Assembly (NCBI RefSeq): GCF_004365175.1
Contig: NZ_SOCE01000001.1
Location: 1,165,154 to 1,229,153, forward strand
DNA from: Kribbella voronezhensis
Lineage (GTDB): Bacteria > Actinomycetota > Actinomycetes > Propionibacteriales > Kribbellaceae
DNA length: 64,000 nt
Direction: 5' to 3'
The notes beneath the pieces were generated by a model. That model was given only the letters and a program-made list of their open reading frames with translations. It was not told where the DNA came from and made no database searches. How positions within the stretch are numbered: the first letter of the stretch is position 1; each line of letters begins with the position of its first letter. The translations under genes were made by a program, and so were the position numbers. Positions 19,730 to 29,824 of the stretch are shown one piece after another.

Positions 19730-22001
19730 GCCTGGTCGAGCTGCCGGCCGTCACCGTCACGGTCCGTTCGTCCTGCTCCGCGAGCGCGATCCGGAAGGTG
19801 CCGTCCACCTCCGCGTGCACGGTCGCCTCGACGAGGCGGCCACCCTGCCAGACCAGGTCGAACGACAACCCGCCGCGCGCGCGGAGCCCACGGAAAGAAC
19901 CGTCCGGCCATTCGGCGGGCAGCGCCGGCAACAGCCGGATGACGTCGGTGTGGCTCTGGATCAGCAACTCCGCGATCCCCGCCGTCATCCCGAAGTTCGC
20001 GTCGATCTGGAAGATGTCGCCGTCGCGGTGCAGCAGGTTGTCCGAGACCAGCTTGCTCAGGTAGTACCGGATCGCCCCCGCGGCCTTCTCGGGCTCGAAA
20101 AGCCTTCCCCACAAGGCCGTCAGCCACGCACTGGTCCACCCGCCCGGCGTACCGGTGGCAGTCCGTACGGCGAGGCTGGCGCGCGCGGCCGAAGCCCAAT
20201 CCGGCGTACGGCGCGGGTCGATCTCCGCGCCGGGATACAACCCGTAGAGGTGGGACTGGTGACGATGATCCGGCTCGGACGGCTGCCAGTCGGTCGGCCA
20301 CTCCATCAGCCGTCCGTCGGGAGCGACGGGGATGTCCGGCAGTCGTCCGACGGCCGCCCGGGCTCGCGAGGCCAGTTCGGTGTCGAGTCCGAGCGCCTGC
20401 TCGGCCTCGGTCAGGTTGCCGACCAGTTCGCGGATGAGCCACAGGTCGTACGTCGTGGTCAGGTCGACCGACGCCTTGTCCCCCGACGGCAGCACGAAGT
20501 GGTGCTCGGGCGCCGTCGACGGGACGAACTGCAGCCGTCCGTCGCGGTCCTCCACCAGCATGCTGAGCACGAACTCGGTCGCACCGGCGAGCAACGGGTA
20601 GGCCCGGTCCCGCAGGAACTCCCGGTCCTGACCGAACCGGTAGTGCTCCATCAGGTGGGCCGAGAGCCAGACACCGCAGGTCGCGGCCATCGCCCAGACC
20701 GGGTCGTCCTCTCCGTCGCCGACCGGCCAGGTCGCCCGCCAGATGTCGGCGTTGTGGTGCGACACCCAGCCGGGGGCGTCGTACAGGATCCGCGCGGTCT
20801 CCCGGCCCGATTCGGCGAGGCCTTCGAGCAGGTCGGTCAACGGGTCGAAACACTCGCTCAAGCCGGTGACGTCGGCGAGCCAGTAGTTCATCTGGGTGTT
20901 GATGTTGTTCGTCCAGTCGCTCGCCCACATCGGCCGGCGATCGGCGTTCCAGATCCCCTGCAGGTTGGCCGCCTGGGTCCCCGGCCGCGACGAGGCCATC
21001 AACAGGTAGCGGCCGAACGCGAACACCAGCGCGGCCAGATCAGGATCGTTGCCCCCGGCAGCGAACGCCCGCAACCGCTCGTCGGTCGGCAGGTCGATCG
21101 GTACGCCGAGGGTCAGTGCCGCGCGATCGTAGAGCGCGACGTGATCGTCGAGGTGCCGCTGCCGCACCTTCGCCAGGTCGACCGCGTCGAGCAGATTTGT
21201 CGCCTCCTGCAACGCAACGAGTGGATCGCGGCCGGGTTCCACCTTCCAGCCGGCGAAAGTGCTTGCCGCTGACAACACCAGGGTCAGACTGTCCGCTCCA
21301 CGCACCGCGATCCCGGCCTCGGTCGCCTGCACCGACCCACCGGCGGCGTGCGCACGCAGTACGACACCGAAACCGATGCCCTGGCCGTCGTGGTAGCGAA
21401 TCGGGTCGGGGCTTCTGCGGTACTCGATCGTGAGCTCCGACGGCGCGTGGCCGGTGATGGCGACTGTGGCGTCGTCGAGCACCGAAGGCCGAACCGGATG
21501 CTGGCTGGACAGCGTTATGTCGAGATCCACAGCACCTGAGGTGTCGGCCAGCACCGTCCAGACGAAGACCTGGTCCGGCGTGGAGACGTACGACTCGCGA
21601 TGGAACCGCACTCCCCCGCGGGTGTAGTCGACGGCGACGATGCCGGTGCGCAGATCGAGACTGCGGCGGTAGTCCTCGGCTCCTTCGGCTTCGGTGATCA
21701 CGAGGTCGCCGAGTGGCTGGTAGGACTCGACCAGCGGTCCTTGCAGCGCACGGGTCCGCTCGGTGGCCGCCAGGCGATCACCTTCGTCGAGCAACAGCCG
21801 CCGTACGTCGGCCAGCACTTCGGGGCCATCGGTGACCTCGAGCTTGCGGGGGCCGTCACCGGACCAGACGTCGTCGAGGTTGAGCGCGATCCGCTCGGTG
21901 CCGACCCGGCCGAACACCTTGGCGCCGAGGTGGCCGTTGCCGATCGGGAGCGCCTCGAACCAGTCGGCGGCGGGGGTACGGAACCACAGTTCGTTCGACA
22001 T
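19713..22001 (-). CDS. Glycoside hydrolase family 95 protein (alpha-L-fucosidase/galactosidase type)
   Basis: A 762-residue intracellular glycosidase without a signal peptide. It starts with the GH95 N-terminal motif (DWFEALPIGNGHLGAKVFG, LNLDDVWSGDG) and has the (alpha/alpha)6-barrel region with NINTQMNYWLADVTGL, holding the active-site asparagines known from family members, and VPSTAPEHHF near the expected catalytic glutamate. It would cleave alpha-L-fucosides or related alpha-galactosides imported by the ABC system encoded just upstream on the same strand. It is the last gene of that four-gene cluster, 121 bp after the binding-protein gene, with a large stem-loop in the gap. Confidence 0.92.
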   Translation of the reverse strand: MSNELWFRTPAADWFEALPIGNGHLGAKVFGRVGTERIALNLDDVWSGDGPRKLEVTDGPEVLADVRRLLLDEGDRLAATERTRALQGPLVESYQPLGDLVITEAEGAEDYRRSLDLRTGIVAVDYTRGGVRFHRESYVSTPDQVFVWTVLADTSGAVDLDITLSSQHPVRPSVLDDATVAITGHAPSELTIEYRRSPDPIRYHDGQGIGFGVVLRAHAAGGSVQATEAGIAVRGADSLTLVLSAASTFAGWKVEPGRDPLVALQEATNLLDAVDLAKVRQRHLDDHVALYDRAALTLGVPIDLPTDERLRAFAAGGNDPDLAALVFAFGRYLLMASSRPGTQAANLQGIWNADRRPMWASDWTNNINTQMNYWLADVTGLSECFDPLTDLLEGLAESGRETARILYDAPGWVSHHNADIWRATWPVGDGEDDPVWAMAATCGVWLSAHLMEHYRFGQDREFLRDRAYPLLAGATEFVLSMLVEDRDGRLQFVPSTAPEHHFVLPSGDKASVDLTTTYDLWLIRELVGNLTEAEQALGLDTELASRARAAVGRLPDIPVAPDGRLMEWPTDWQPSEPDHRHQSHLYGLYPGAEIDPRRTPDWASAARASLAVRTATGTPGGWTSAWLTALWGRLFEPEKAAGAIRYYLSKLVSDNLLHRDGDIFQIDANFGMTAGIAELLIQSHTDVIRLLPALPAEWPDGSFRGLRARGGLSFDLVWQGGRLVEATVHAEVDGTFRIALAEQDERTVTVTAGSSTRLSPLG

Positions 22002-22066
22002 ACAACAAGATCCTTGACTACGCGGCTGCGCCGCGGGCGACCGGGGCCGCGGCGATGGGGGTGTGC

Positions 22067-22108
22067 GGTCGCGCCGCGGAGCCAGGACGGTGGCTCCGCC
22101 GCGCGACC
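22067..22108 (-). terminator. Large intergenic stem-loop between binding-protein and GH95 genes
   Basis: Two 18-nt arms (22067-22084 and 22091-22108) pair with a single mismatch around a 6-nt loop. There is no T-run. Structures like this after the solute-binding-protein gene of an ABC operon often protect the upstream mRNA and reduce read-through, giving more binding protein than downstream enzyme. That role is inferred here. Confidence 0.7.
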
Positions 22109-22122
22109 CCGGAGGATGGCTG

Positions 22123-23790
22123 TTACTTGCTGCCGGCCTTGTACTTGTCGTAGGCCTGCTGCTGGATCTGCAGGTACCGGGTCATGCCGGTGCTGTCGAG
22201 ACCCTTCACGTAGGCGTCCCAGCCGGTGTCGATGTTCTTCGACCCGGTGATGAACGCGAGCTGGTTCTGGTTGACGTAGCTGCTCAGGTTCGTCTGCAGG
22301 GTGGCCAGCTCACCGCTCAGGCTGGGGTCCGGCCAGACCGAGGTCTGCGGGAACCACTGGGCCTTGTCCTCGTGGCCCTGGTACAGCTTGGTCGCCTGGA
22401 ACAGCCGGCGCTCGAGGCCTGCCTCGGAGTAGATGTCGGTCGGCACGACCTGGGCGTTGCGGTAGGCCAGCGTGTTGTTGTACTGCCCCATCGCGCCCCA
22501 GCTGATGTTCTTCGGCACCTTGTCGCCCTGGATCGGCTTGTACAGCGGCTTGGTCTTGGCGTCGAGGGCGATGTCACCAGGACCGGGCTTCGTCCAGCCC
22601 ACACCCTCCGGACCCATGTTGGCGATTTCCTGGCCCTCGTCGGTGTAGATGTAGTCCAGCATCTTGATCGCCGCGACCTGCGCCTCCTTGCTGGCCTTGT
22701 TGGTCAGCATGAAGGTGTAGCCGGTGGAGGTCGGGTAGTTCAGCCCGGTGTAGCTCTTCCCGTCGGGCCCGGTCAACGGCGGCACGGCGTCGTACTGCTT
22801 GTCCCGGCCGTCCTTGGAACCGAGCTGGACGAAGATGCCCGGCCACAGCACCGGCACGGAGCCGAGGACGACGGCCTTCGGGTTGTTGCCCTGGGCCTGC
22901 AACGCCTGCGCGTTCTGGGTGAACGCGGCCTGGTCGATCAGACCCTCCTTGTAGAGGGAGTTGATGTACTTCAGGCCCTGCCGCCAGGCGTCGGTGTTCA
23001 CCGGCGTCGTGACCTTGTCGCCGTTGAGGGTGAGCAGCGAGCGCTGGCCGTTGTTGGCGCCGACCGGGTCGTAGGCGAACGCGCCCATCAGGTAGGCGAT
23101 CAGGCTGCTGTCCTGCGGGTCGCTGGTCATCGGGATCTCGTCGGCCTTGCCGTTGCCGTTCGGGTCCTTCGTCTTGAAGGCCTCCAGCACCGTGCGCAGC
23201 TCCTCGGTCGTCCTCGGCTGCTGCAGGCCGAGCTTCTTCAGCCAGGCGCTGTTCATCCAGAGCTTGTCCGGGTAGTTGCAGTGGTAGCAGTCCGCCCACT
23301 GCGGCAGCGCGTAGATGTGACCGTCGGGCGCGGTCGACATCTCCTTGTACGTCTTGTTGGAGTCCAGCGCCTTCTGGATGTTCGGCGCGTTGTCCTTGAT
23401 CAACTGCTCCAGCGGCAGCGCCACGCCCTGCGTGCCGAGTTTGAGCACCTCGGCCTGGGTGAAGGCGTCGACCCACGGGATCAGGAAGAACAACGCCGGG
23501 TAGTCACCGCTGGCCAGCGAGATCTGCCGCTTCTCCTTGGCCGGACCGGAGTCGAAGGTGGTGGTCTGCCACTTGAACTGGATCTTGAACTTGTCGCTCA
23601 TGAGCTTGGTCACCCGGTTGGTGTCCAGATTCATGGTCGGGTCGGACGGCGAGAAGACGGTGATCACGGTCTTGCCGTCCGCGGTCGTCTCGTTCGCGGC
23701 CCCGTCGGCCGCCTTGTTCGAGCTGCACGCCGCGGCGGCGAGCGCGAGGACCGCCGCCAGTGCGGTCGCCTTGCTCAGAGTTGAGCGCAT
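22123..23790 (-). CDS. Carbohydrate ABC transporter substrate-binding lipoprotein (LplA-like)
   Basis: A 555-residue extracellular solute-binding protein. The lipobox LAAAACSS places the lipidated cysteine at C22. The mature part resembles cluster-1 binding proteins of the LplA type (IYALPQWADCYHCNYPDKLWMNSAWLKKLGL, then a long C-terminal domain). It would capture an oligosaccharide and deliver it to the two permeases encoded upstream. It is followed by a large stem-loop, consistent with higher expression than the downstream GH95. Confidence 0.93.
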   Translation of the reverse strand: MRSTLSKATALAAVLALAAAACSSNKAADGAANETTADGKTVITVFSPSDPTMNLDTNRVTKLMSDKFKIQFKWQTTTFDSGPAKEKRQISLASGDYPALFFLIPWVDAFTQAEVLKLGTQGVALPLEQLIKDNAPNIQKALDSNKTYKEMSTAPDGHIYALPQWADCYHCNYPDKLWMNSAWLKKLGLQQPRTTEELRTVLEAFKTKDPNGNGKADEIPMTSDPQDSSLIAYLMGAFAYDPVGANNGQRSLLTLNGDKVTTPVNTDAWRQGLKYINSLYKEGLIDQAAFTQNAQALQAQGNNPKAVVLGSVPVLWPGIFVQLGSKDGRDKQYDAVPPLTGPDGKSYTGLNYPTSTGYTFMLTNKASKEAQVAAIKMLDYIYTDEGQEIANMGPEGVGWTKPGPGDIALDAKTKPLYKPIQGDKVPKNISWGAMGQYNNTLAYRNAQVVPTDIYSEAGLERRLFQATKLYQGHEDKAQWFPQTSVWPDPSLSGELATLQTNLSSYVNQNQLAFITGSKNIDTGWDAYVKGLDSTGMTRYLQIQQQAYDKYKAGSK

Positions 23791-23847
23791 TTCTGTTGTT
23801 CCTTCCTAGACGTTCACAAGCCTTGTTTCGTGGGGTTTTCGCTTCGC

Positions 23848-24759
23848 TCAACCCTTGACCGCGCCGACCATCACACCCTTGGTGAAGTGGCGGGCGACGA
23901 ACGGGTAGATGACCAGTACGGGCAGGCTCGAGATGACGATCAGCGCGTACTTGAGCACGTTGGCCAGCTGTTGCTGTTCGAGTTGCTGGGCCAGGCTCGT
24001 GGTGGTGGTCGAGCCGGTGCCGGAATTGAGGATGAGGACGTTGCGGAGCACGATCTGCAACGGGTACAGACTGGGGTCCTTGAGATAGACCAGGGCGTCG
24101 AAGTAGCTGTTCCACTGGTAGATCGCGTACATCAGCGCGATCACGGCGATCACCGGCTTGGACAGCGGGAGCACGATCGACCAGAGGAAGCGCAGGTCGC
24201 TCGCGCCGTCGATGGTGGCCGCCTCGTACAGCTCGTCGGGGATGGTGGACCGGAAGAAGGTCCGGGCGATGATCACCTGCCAGACCCCGATCGCACTCGG
24301 GATCACCATCGCCCAGCGGGTGTTCAGCATGCCGAGGTTCTGCACCACCAGGTAGGTGGGGATCAGGCCGCCGGAGAACAGCATCGTGAAGACCAGCGCG
24401 CTCATGATCAGGTTGCGGCCGAAGAACGTCTTCCTCGACAGCGGATAGGCGATCGCGATCGTCAGCGTGACGCTGATCAGCGTGCCGCCGATCGCGTAGA
24501 TGAACGAGTTCAGGTAGCCCTTCATGATCAGGGGGTCGCTGAAGGCTTCCTTGTACGCGCGGATGCTCGGCTCGACCGGCCACAGCAGCACCCGGCCGGC
24601 ACTGACCGCGCTCGCGCTGCTGAACGAGTTCGCCACGATGTAGATCAGCGGGACCGCGACCACGATCAGGGCGATCCACAACATGACCTTGATCCCCACC
24701 AGGAAGATCCGGTCGCCTCGCGTCTCCGCGATGGTGGTGTCACCTGCGCCCCGGGTCAT
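23848..24759 (-). CDS. Carbohydrate ABC transporter permease (LplC/MalG-like)
   Basis: A 303-residue inner-membrane permease with six helices. The EAA loop for ATPase docking is visible as DELYEAATIDGASDLRFLWSIVLPLSKP. The start is the ATG at 24759 (MTRGAGDTTIAETRG), overlapping the stop of the upstream permease gene by 4 bp; the frame stays open further upstream but that part lies inside the other permease gene. No ATPase gene is in the cluster, so a shared MsiK-type ATPase encoded elsewhere probably energises it. Confidence 0.93.
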   Translation of the reverse strand: MTRGAGDTTIAETRGDRIFLVGIKVMLWIALIVVAVPLIYIVANSFSSASAVSAGRVLLWPVEPSIRAYKEAFSDPLIMKGYLNSFIYAIGGTLISVTLTIAIAYPLSRKTFFGRNLIMSALVFTMLFSGGLIPTYLVVQNLGMLNTRWAMVIPSAIGVWQVIIARTFFRSTIPDELYEAATIDGASDLRFLWSIVLPLSKPVIAVIALMYAIYQWNSYFDALVYLKDPSLYPLQIVLRNVLILNSGTGSTTTTSLAQQLEQQQLANVLKYALIVISSLPVLVIYPFVARHFTKGVMVGAVKG

Positions 24760-25754
24760 GACCACAGTCCGTTCCCGGTGATCCGCTTCGCGACGAAGTT
24801 CACCGCGACCAGCAGGAAGAGGTTGAGCACCGAGTTGAACAGGCCGACCGCGGTCGCCATGCTGAAGTCCGCGTTCAGCAGGCCGGTCTTGTAGACGTAG
24901 GTGGCGATGATCTCCGACTGCGACTGGTTCAGCGGGTTCTGCAGCAAGAAGGCCTTCTCGAAGCCGATCGACATGATGTTGCCGACCCCCAGCACCAAGA
25001 TGATCACCGCGGTCGGCATGATGCCGGGGAGGTCGACGTTGCGGATCCGCTGCAGCCGGCTCGCCCCGTCGATCTTGGCCGACTCGTGCAGGGCCGGATC
25101 GATCCCGGACAGCGCGGCCAGGTAGATCACCGCGGAGTACCCGGTGGTCTGCCAGACGTCCGACCAGACGTAGATGTGCCGGAAGTAGTTCGGGTCGCCC
25201 AGGAAGTCGACCTGCGGGATGCCGAACAGGCCGATCGCATCGTTGACGAAGCCCAGCCGCGGCGACAGCACCAGCAGCGTCATCGAGACCACGACGACGG
25301 TGGAGATGAAGTACGGCGCGTACGTCACCAGCTGCACCGTCTTCTTGAAGGCGCCCTGGCGGATCTCGTTCAGCGCGATCGCCAGCACGATCGGGATCGG
25401 GAAGCTGGCCAGCACCAGGTAGACGGCCAGGATGAAGGTGTTCTTCAGCAGCGTCCAGAAGACCGGATTGTGGAAGAACAGGTCGAAGTTCTTGAAGCCG
25501 ACCCAGTCGCTGCCCCACGGCCCCTTGACCGGGCTGTAGTCCTTGAACGCGATCACCGCGTTCGAGATCGGGATGTACTTGAAGATGACGAAGTACGCGA
25601 GCGGGACGAGGATCAGCAGGTAGAGCTGCCAGTGCCGCCGGAAGCTGCGCCGGGCCTCGGTCCAGCGGCCCGGCCGCTGGATCCGGGCCGGCGACCGCAC
25701 CGGTTCCCGTACCGGCGCGGGCGGCGCCGGACTCACCTCGATCGTTCCACTCAC
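24756..25754 (-). CDS. Carbohydrate ABC transporter permease (LplB/MalF-like)
   Basis: A 332-residue permease with a proline/arginine-rich cytoplasmic N-terminus and about six transmembrane helices. The first helix region is YLLILVPLAYFVIFKYIPISN. The EAA-type loop is DPALHESAKIDGASRLQRIRNVDLPGIMP. It is the first gene of the importer/GH95 cluster and pairs with the downstream permease. The promoter must lie in the 338-bp gap upstream. Confidence 0.93.
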   Translation of the reverse strand: MSGTIEVSPAPPAPVREPVRSPARIQRPGRWTEARRSFRRHWQLYLLILVPLAYFVIFKYIPISNAVIAFKDYSPVKGPWGSDWVGFKNFDLFFHNPVFWTLLKNTFILAVYLVLASFPIPIVLAIALNEIRQGAFKKTVQLVTYAPYFISTVVVVSMTLLVLSPRLGFVNDAIGLFGIPQVDFLGDPNYFRHIYVWSDVWQTTGYSAVIYLAALSGIDPALHESAKIDGASRLQRIRNVDLPGIMPTAVIILVLGVGNIMSIGFEKAFLLQNPLNQSQSEIIATYVYKTGLLNADFSMATAVGLFNSVLNLFLLVAVNFVAKRITGNGLWS

Positions 25755-26092
25755 ACTGCTTCCCTTTCTCCGCGGATCCTGCCGCCAAGCCGATATCCGA
25801 TAGGATTCCTGCTCGCATCACGGAGAATGACACAGAACTCCGGTGAGCGGAAGTCCCTTGTAAAGAAGGGAAATCAGAAGTTGCCCGAAGCAATCAACCG
25901 GCCGGGAACGCCGACAGATCCCACCGGCGAAACCAGGGGATCCAGGGCAGCACAGATCAGCCGGGGAAGGAGTTCTGAGCAACCACTTCCCGGTCGGCCG
26001 GATTTATTTTCCTACGTGAACTATATCCCAGTCAACCGCCACCCGCCGACCGTGTCAAGAAGTGACCGCTCGCGCGCCAATACTCTGCTGCC
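25755..26092. promoter_or_regulatory. Divergent intergenic region with candidate operator
   Basis: Separates the importer operon (minus) from the GNAT gene (plus). It is more AT-rich than its surroundings. A perfect inverted repeat TCCCTT-(6 nt)-AAGGGA lies at 25854-25871, about 100 bp before the first permease ATG, a position suited to a sugar-responsive repressor. No regulator gene is adjacent. I see no clear -10/-35 pair. Confidence 0.45.
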
Positions 26093-26896
26093 ATGACCTT
26101 GCAGCTGCGCGCACCTCGGAGCGGGGACTCTGTCGAGCCGGCCGGATTCGCACCGCAGTTCGTGGCTGAGGCCGACGGTGACGTCGTGGGCTGCGCGAAG
26201 AACGTCTGGTGGGACGAGGCCGACGGGACGCGGCTGCACCTGCTGCTCGGCTGGATCGCTCCTCGTCACCGCGGACGGGGACACGGCCGCGAACTGCTTG
26301 CCTGGCAGGAGGACCGGGCCCGGTTGGAGGCGATCGGCACTTCGTGCTTCGGGGTGAATGTCGACCACGAATCCGTCCGCCGGTTGGCTGTTGCCGCGGG
26401 CTACGGCATCGCCTTCACCCGGATCCGGATGACGGTGGAGCTCGATGAGCCCGGGACGGTCGAGTTGCCTGCGGGCGTCGAGGTCAGGCCTGCCGGCCCC
26501 GCCGATCACCGGGCAGTCTTCAACGGGAACGCCGCCGCCTTCAAGGGGAGTTCGTCCGGGTACCGGCAGGACACCTTCGAGGAGTTCGCACAGGATGTCG
26601 CCGACGACTTCCCCGACCACCGGTTGTGGACGCTCGGCTGGGAGGGTGATCGACTCGTCGGCTGGGTGGTCTCCGGGGCGGCCGACACTCCGTGGGTCGG
26701 AGTCGTGGCCGATTGGCGGCGACGCGGGTTGGCGAGTGCGTTGCTGCGGATGAATCACGCGGCGTTGTGGCGACACGGCGTACGGCGTACCGGGTTGTGG
26801 ACCGTTGCCGAGAACCGGACCGGGAGCGTGGCGCTGTACGAGCGAGCCGGGTATCGCGTCACCGAGCGGCAGCCCCGCTACCGGAAAGGTGTTTGA
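26093..26896 (+). CDS. Tandem GNAT-fold N-acetyltransferase
   Basis: A 267-residue protein with two GNAT domains. The N-terminal one (about 1-115) has LGWIAPRHRGRGHGRELLAWQE. The C-terminal one (about 128-265) has GVVADWRRRGLASALLRMNHAALW and NRTGSVALYERAGYRVTER, both acetyl-CoA-binding signatures. Such double-GNAT proteins are common in actinobacteria and acylate small amines or antibiotics, but the substrate is unknown. Confidence 0.9.
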   Translation: MTLQLRAPRSGDSVEPAGFAPQFVAEADGDVVGCAKNVWWDEADGTRLHLLLGWIAPRHRGRGHGRELLAWQEDRARLEAIGTSCFGVNVDHESVRRLAVAAGYGIAFTRIRMTVELDEPGTVELPAGVEVRPAGPADHRAVFNGNAAAFKGSSSGYRQDTFEEFAQDVADDFPDHRLWTLGWEGDRLVGWVVSGAADTPWVGVVADWRRRGLASALLRMNHAALWRHGVRRTGLWTVAENRTGSVALYERAGYRVTERQPRYRKGV

Positions 26897-26983
26897 CGTT
26901 CAAGACCCGACCCGACCATCACGGGGGAACGGCCGGGCCGGGCTATTGCGATAGTACCCGTGCGTAGTGCTGTGAACCGGTGT

Positions 26984-27014
26984 GCCGGGCCGCTATTTTC
27001 TGCTGCGGCCCGGC
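26984..27014. terminator. Stem-loop between convergent genes
   Basis: Perfect 10-bp inverted repeat GCCGGGCCGC / GCGGCCCGGC with an 11-nt loop, in the gap between the GNAT gene (plus) and the collagen-like gene (minus). There is no T-run on either side. It is probably a bidirectional, U-tract-less terminator. Confidence 0.6.
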
Positions 27015-27036
27015 GGTCAGCTCAGCGGGGCGGAGG

Positions 27037-28122
<1,086 letters not shown>

Positions 28123-28151
28123 GTACACCTCTCCAGTCCGGCCGTTCGGCC

Positions 28152-28216
28152 GGAGCGTGCAACGGGCGGGAGTCGAACCCGGCCACCCCCCAAGTAGGGC
28201 CGCTGCTCCTGCACGC
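28152..28216 (-). other. tRNA-like stem-loop (acceptor-like stem plus T-arm)
   Basis: On the minus strand a perfect 7-bp stem GCGTGCA/TGCACGC encloses a T-arm with the tRNA-type loop GGGTTCGACTCCC. An alternative acceptor pairing GCAGCGG/CCGTTGC overlaps it. Only about 62 nt are present, and I cannot place a D-arm and a 7-nt anticodon loop, so it is not a functional tRNA gene. It lies 30 bp upstream of the collagen-like gene on the same strand, within its likely 5' UTR. Confidence 0.5.
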
Positions 28217-28331
28217 TTCCTAGGCGCAATCATCAACGTACGGTGAGTAGTCACCCACCACTAGGGCCGAAAGACCCGAACCGAAACAATTCGAAGGCGT
28301 TGCCGGGCACCGCTGCCCTACGCTGACCGGT

Positions 28332-28349
28332 ATGCAAACTCGTTCCTGA
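28332..28349 (+). CDS. Candidate leader peptide MQTRS upstream of the MFS gene
   Basis: A five-codon frame ATG-CAA-ACT-CGT-TCC-TGA, preceded by a -10-like TACGCT ending 7 nt before the ATG, so it could be leaderless. It lies 165 bp upstream of the MFS transporter start, and the gap holds repeated CTGA(A/G)-GCGC words and a GGCG...CGCC stem-loop (about 28372-28398). Short leader peptides precede some drug-efflux genes. This one is a guess from position only. Confidence 0.3.
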   Translation: MQTRS

Positions 28350-28514
28350 AAGCGCACCACCGCGCCAACTCGCTGAGGCGCCGTCTTCACCTGCTGAAGC
28401 GCCGTCGTGCGTCACGTTCAGCGTCGACCCGTCGACTGCCCGCGAATCGTCCGGCAGCGACCCGGTCGGGCTTCGTCATGCCCGCACACGTGCTGCTTCC
28501 AGGAGTCACCGACG

Positions 28515-29782
28515 ATGTCTTTGCCTGCCTACCGGGCCGCCGATCCGGCCCGCACCTACTACGCCTTCCAGGGCGGCTGGTCCTTCCTGTCCGCGCTGGC
28601 CTTCACGCTCAACATGGTCTACTTCGTCAAGGACGTCGGCCTGAGTCCGCTGCAGCTGGTCCTGGTCGGAACGACCCTCGAAGTCGCCTGTTTCGCCTTC
28701 GAGAGATCCCGACCGGCATCGTGGCCGACCTGTACAGCCGCCGGTTGTCGGTGGTCATCGGCTTCACGCTGATCGGTGCCGGGCTACTTCTTCAGGGTCT
28801 GGTTCCGGCGTTCCTGGCGGTACTCGCCGCTCAGGTCCTCTGGGGAATGGGGTACACCTTCACTTCGGGCGCCGACCAGGCCTGGATCACCGACGAGGTC
28901 GGTGAGGAGCGGGTCGGCCTGGTGTTCGTCCGGGCCCAGCAGGTGGAGCTGGCCGCCACCATCGCGGGTACGGTCGCAGCGGGCCTGCTCGGCCTGACCG
29001 CGTTGTCGCTGCCGATGAAGGTCGGCGGGGCCGGCACGATCCTGCTGGCGCTCGCCCTGGCGATCTTCATGCGGGAGGACAACTTCCACCCGACGCCGCG
29101 GGGCGAGCGGGAGACCTTCAAGAACCTGACCGACACCTTCAAGCACGGCCTCGCGGTCGCGCGGAGTCGCCCGGTGATCCGGAATCTGGCCCTGATCAGC
29201 CTCATCTCGGGGCTGTCCAGCGAGGCTTTCGACCGGCTGTGGTCGGTGAAGATCCTCGACGACTTCCGCTTTCCGGAGTTGTTCGGTACGGCGGATCCGG
29301 CGCTCTGGTTCACCGTGTTCGCGCTGATCGGAACGCTGCTGTCGCTGGCCACCTCGCTGGTGGTCAACAAGGTCTCGCCGGAGCGGATGACCGCGCTGCA
29401 TCCCAACGGGCTGCTCGCCTTGCTCAGCATGTTCCAGGTGGCCGGCGTGCTCGGGTTCGCGCTGGCCGATCACCTCTGGCTCGGGCTCGCGGCCATGTGG
29501 CTCGGCAGCGTCGCCGCCACCATCGCCTATCCGGTCGAGTCCGCCTGGCTGAACCGCAACGTCGAGTCGCGATCGCGGGCGACCGTGATCTCGATGGTGT
29601 CCCAGTCCAACGCGATCGGCCAGGTCATCGGCGGACCACCGCTGGGCGCCCTGGCCGGCCGGACCTCGATCCGTACGGCGTTGGTCGTGTCCGGCCTGAT
29701 CCTGACTCCGATCCCGGCTCTGTACCTCCGCCTCCGTCCTACCAAGGAAGCAGTCGAGGAGCCCACCGAGCTCAGGGCCTGA
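28515..29782 (+). pseudogene. MFS transporter gene with a 2-bp frameshift
   Basis: The gene starts at the ATG at 28515 (MSLPAYRAADPARTYYAFQGG) after an AGGAG sequence and encodes a roughly 420-residue 12-helix major facilitator. The frame breaks near 28701-28706: GAGAGATCCC is read where GAGATCCC would give the family motif FEIPTG(I/V)VADLYSRR. An extra GA dinucleotide shifts the rest to another frame, which then stays open to 29782. Without the insertion the protein is complete. It is either an inactivated efflux gene or a sequencing error in a GA repeat. The family includes tetracycline/macrolide-type exporters. Confidence 0.8.
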
Positions 29783-29824
29783 CCGGCCTGGGTTGCGGGT
29801 CCGCGGCCACCCGCAGTACCAAGG

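Noticed and set aside
28150-28220. Functional tRNA gene
   Set aside because: Only about 62 nt, no D-arm, no 7-nt anticodon loop, and two competing acceptor pairings.
28123-28254. Longer N-terminus for the collagen-like protein starting at 28254
   Set aside because: The extra residues run through the tRNA-like element and precede a good SD plus ATG at 28122 with a clear signal peptide.
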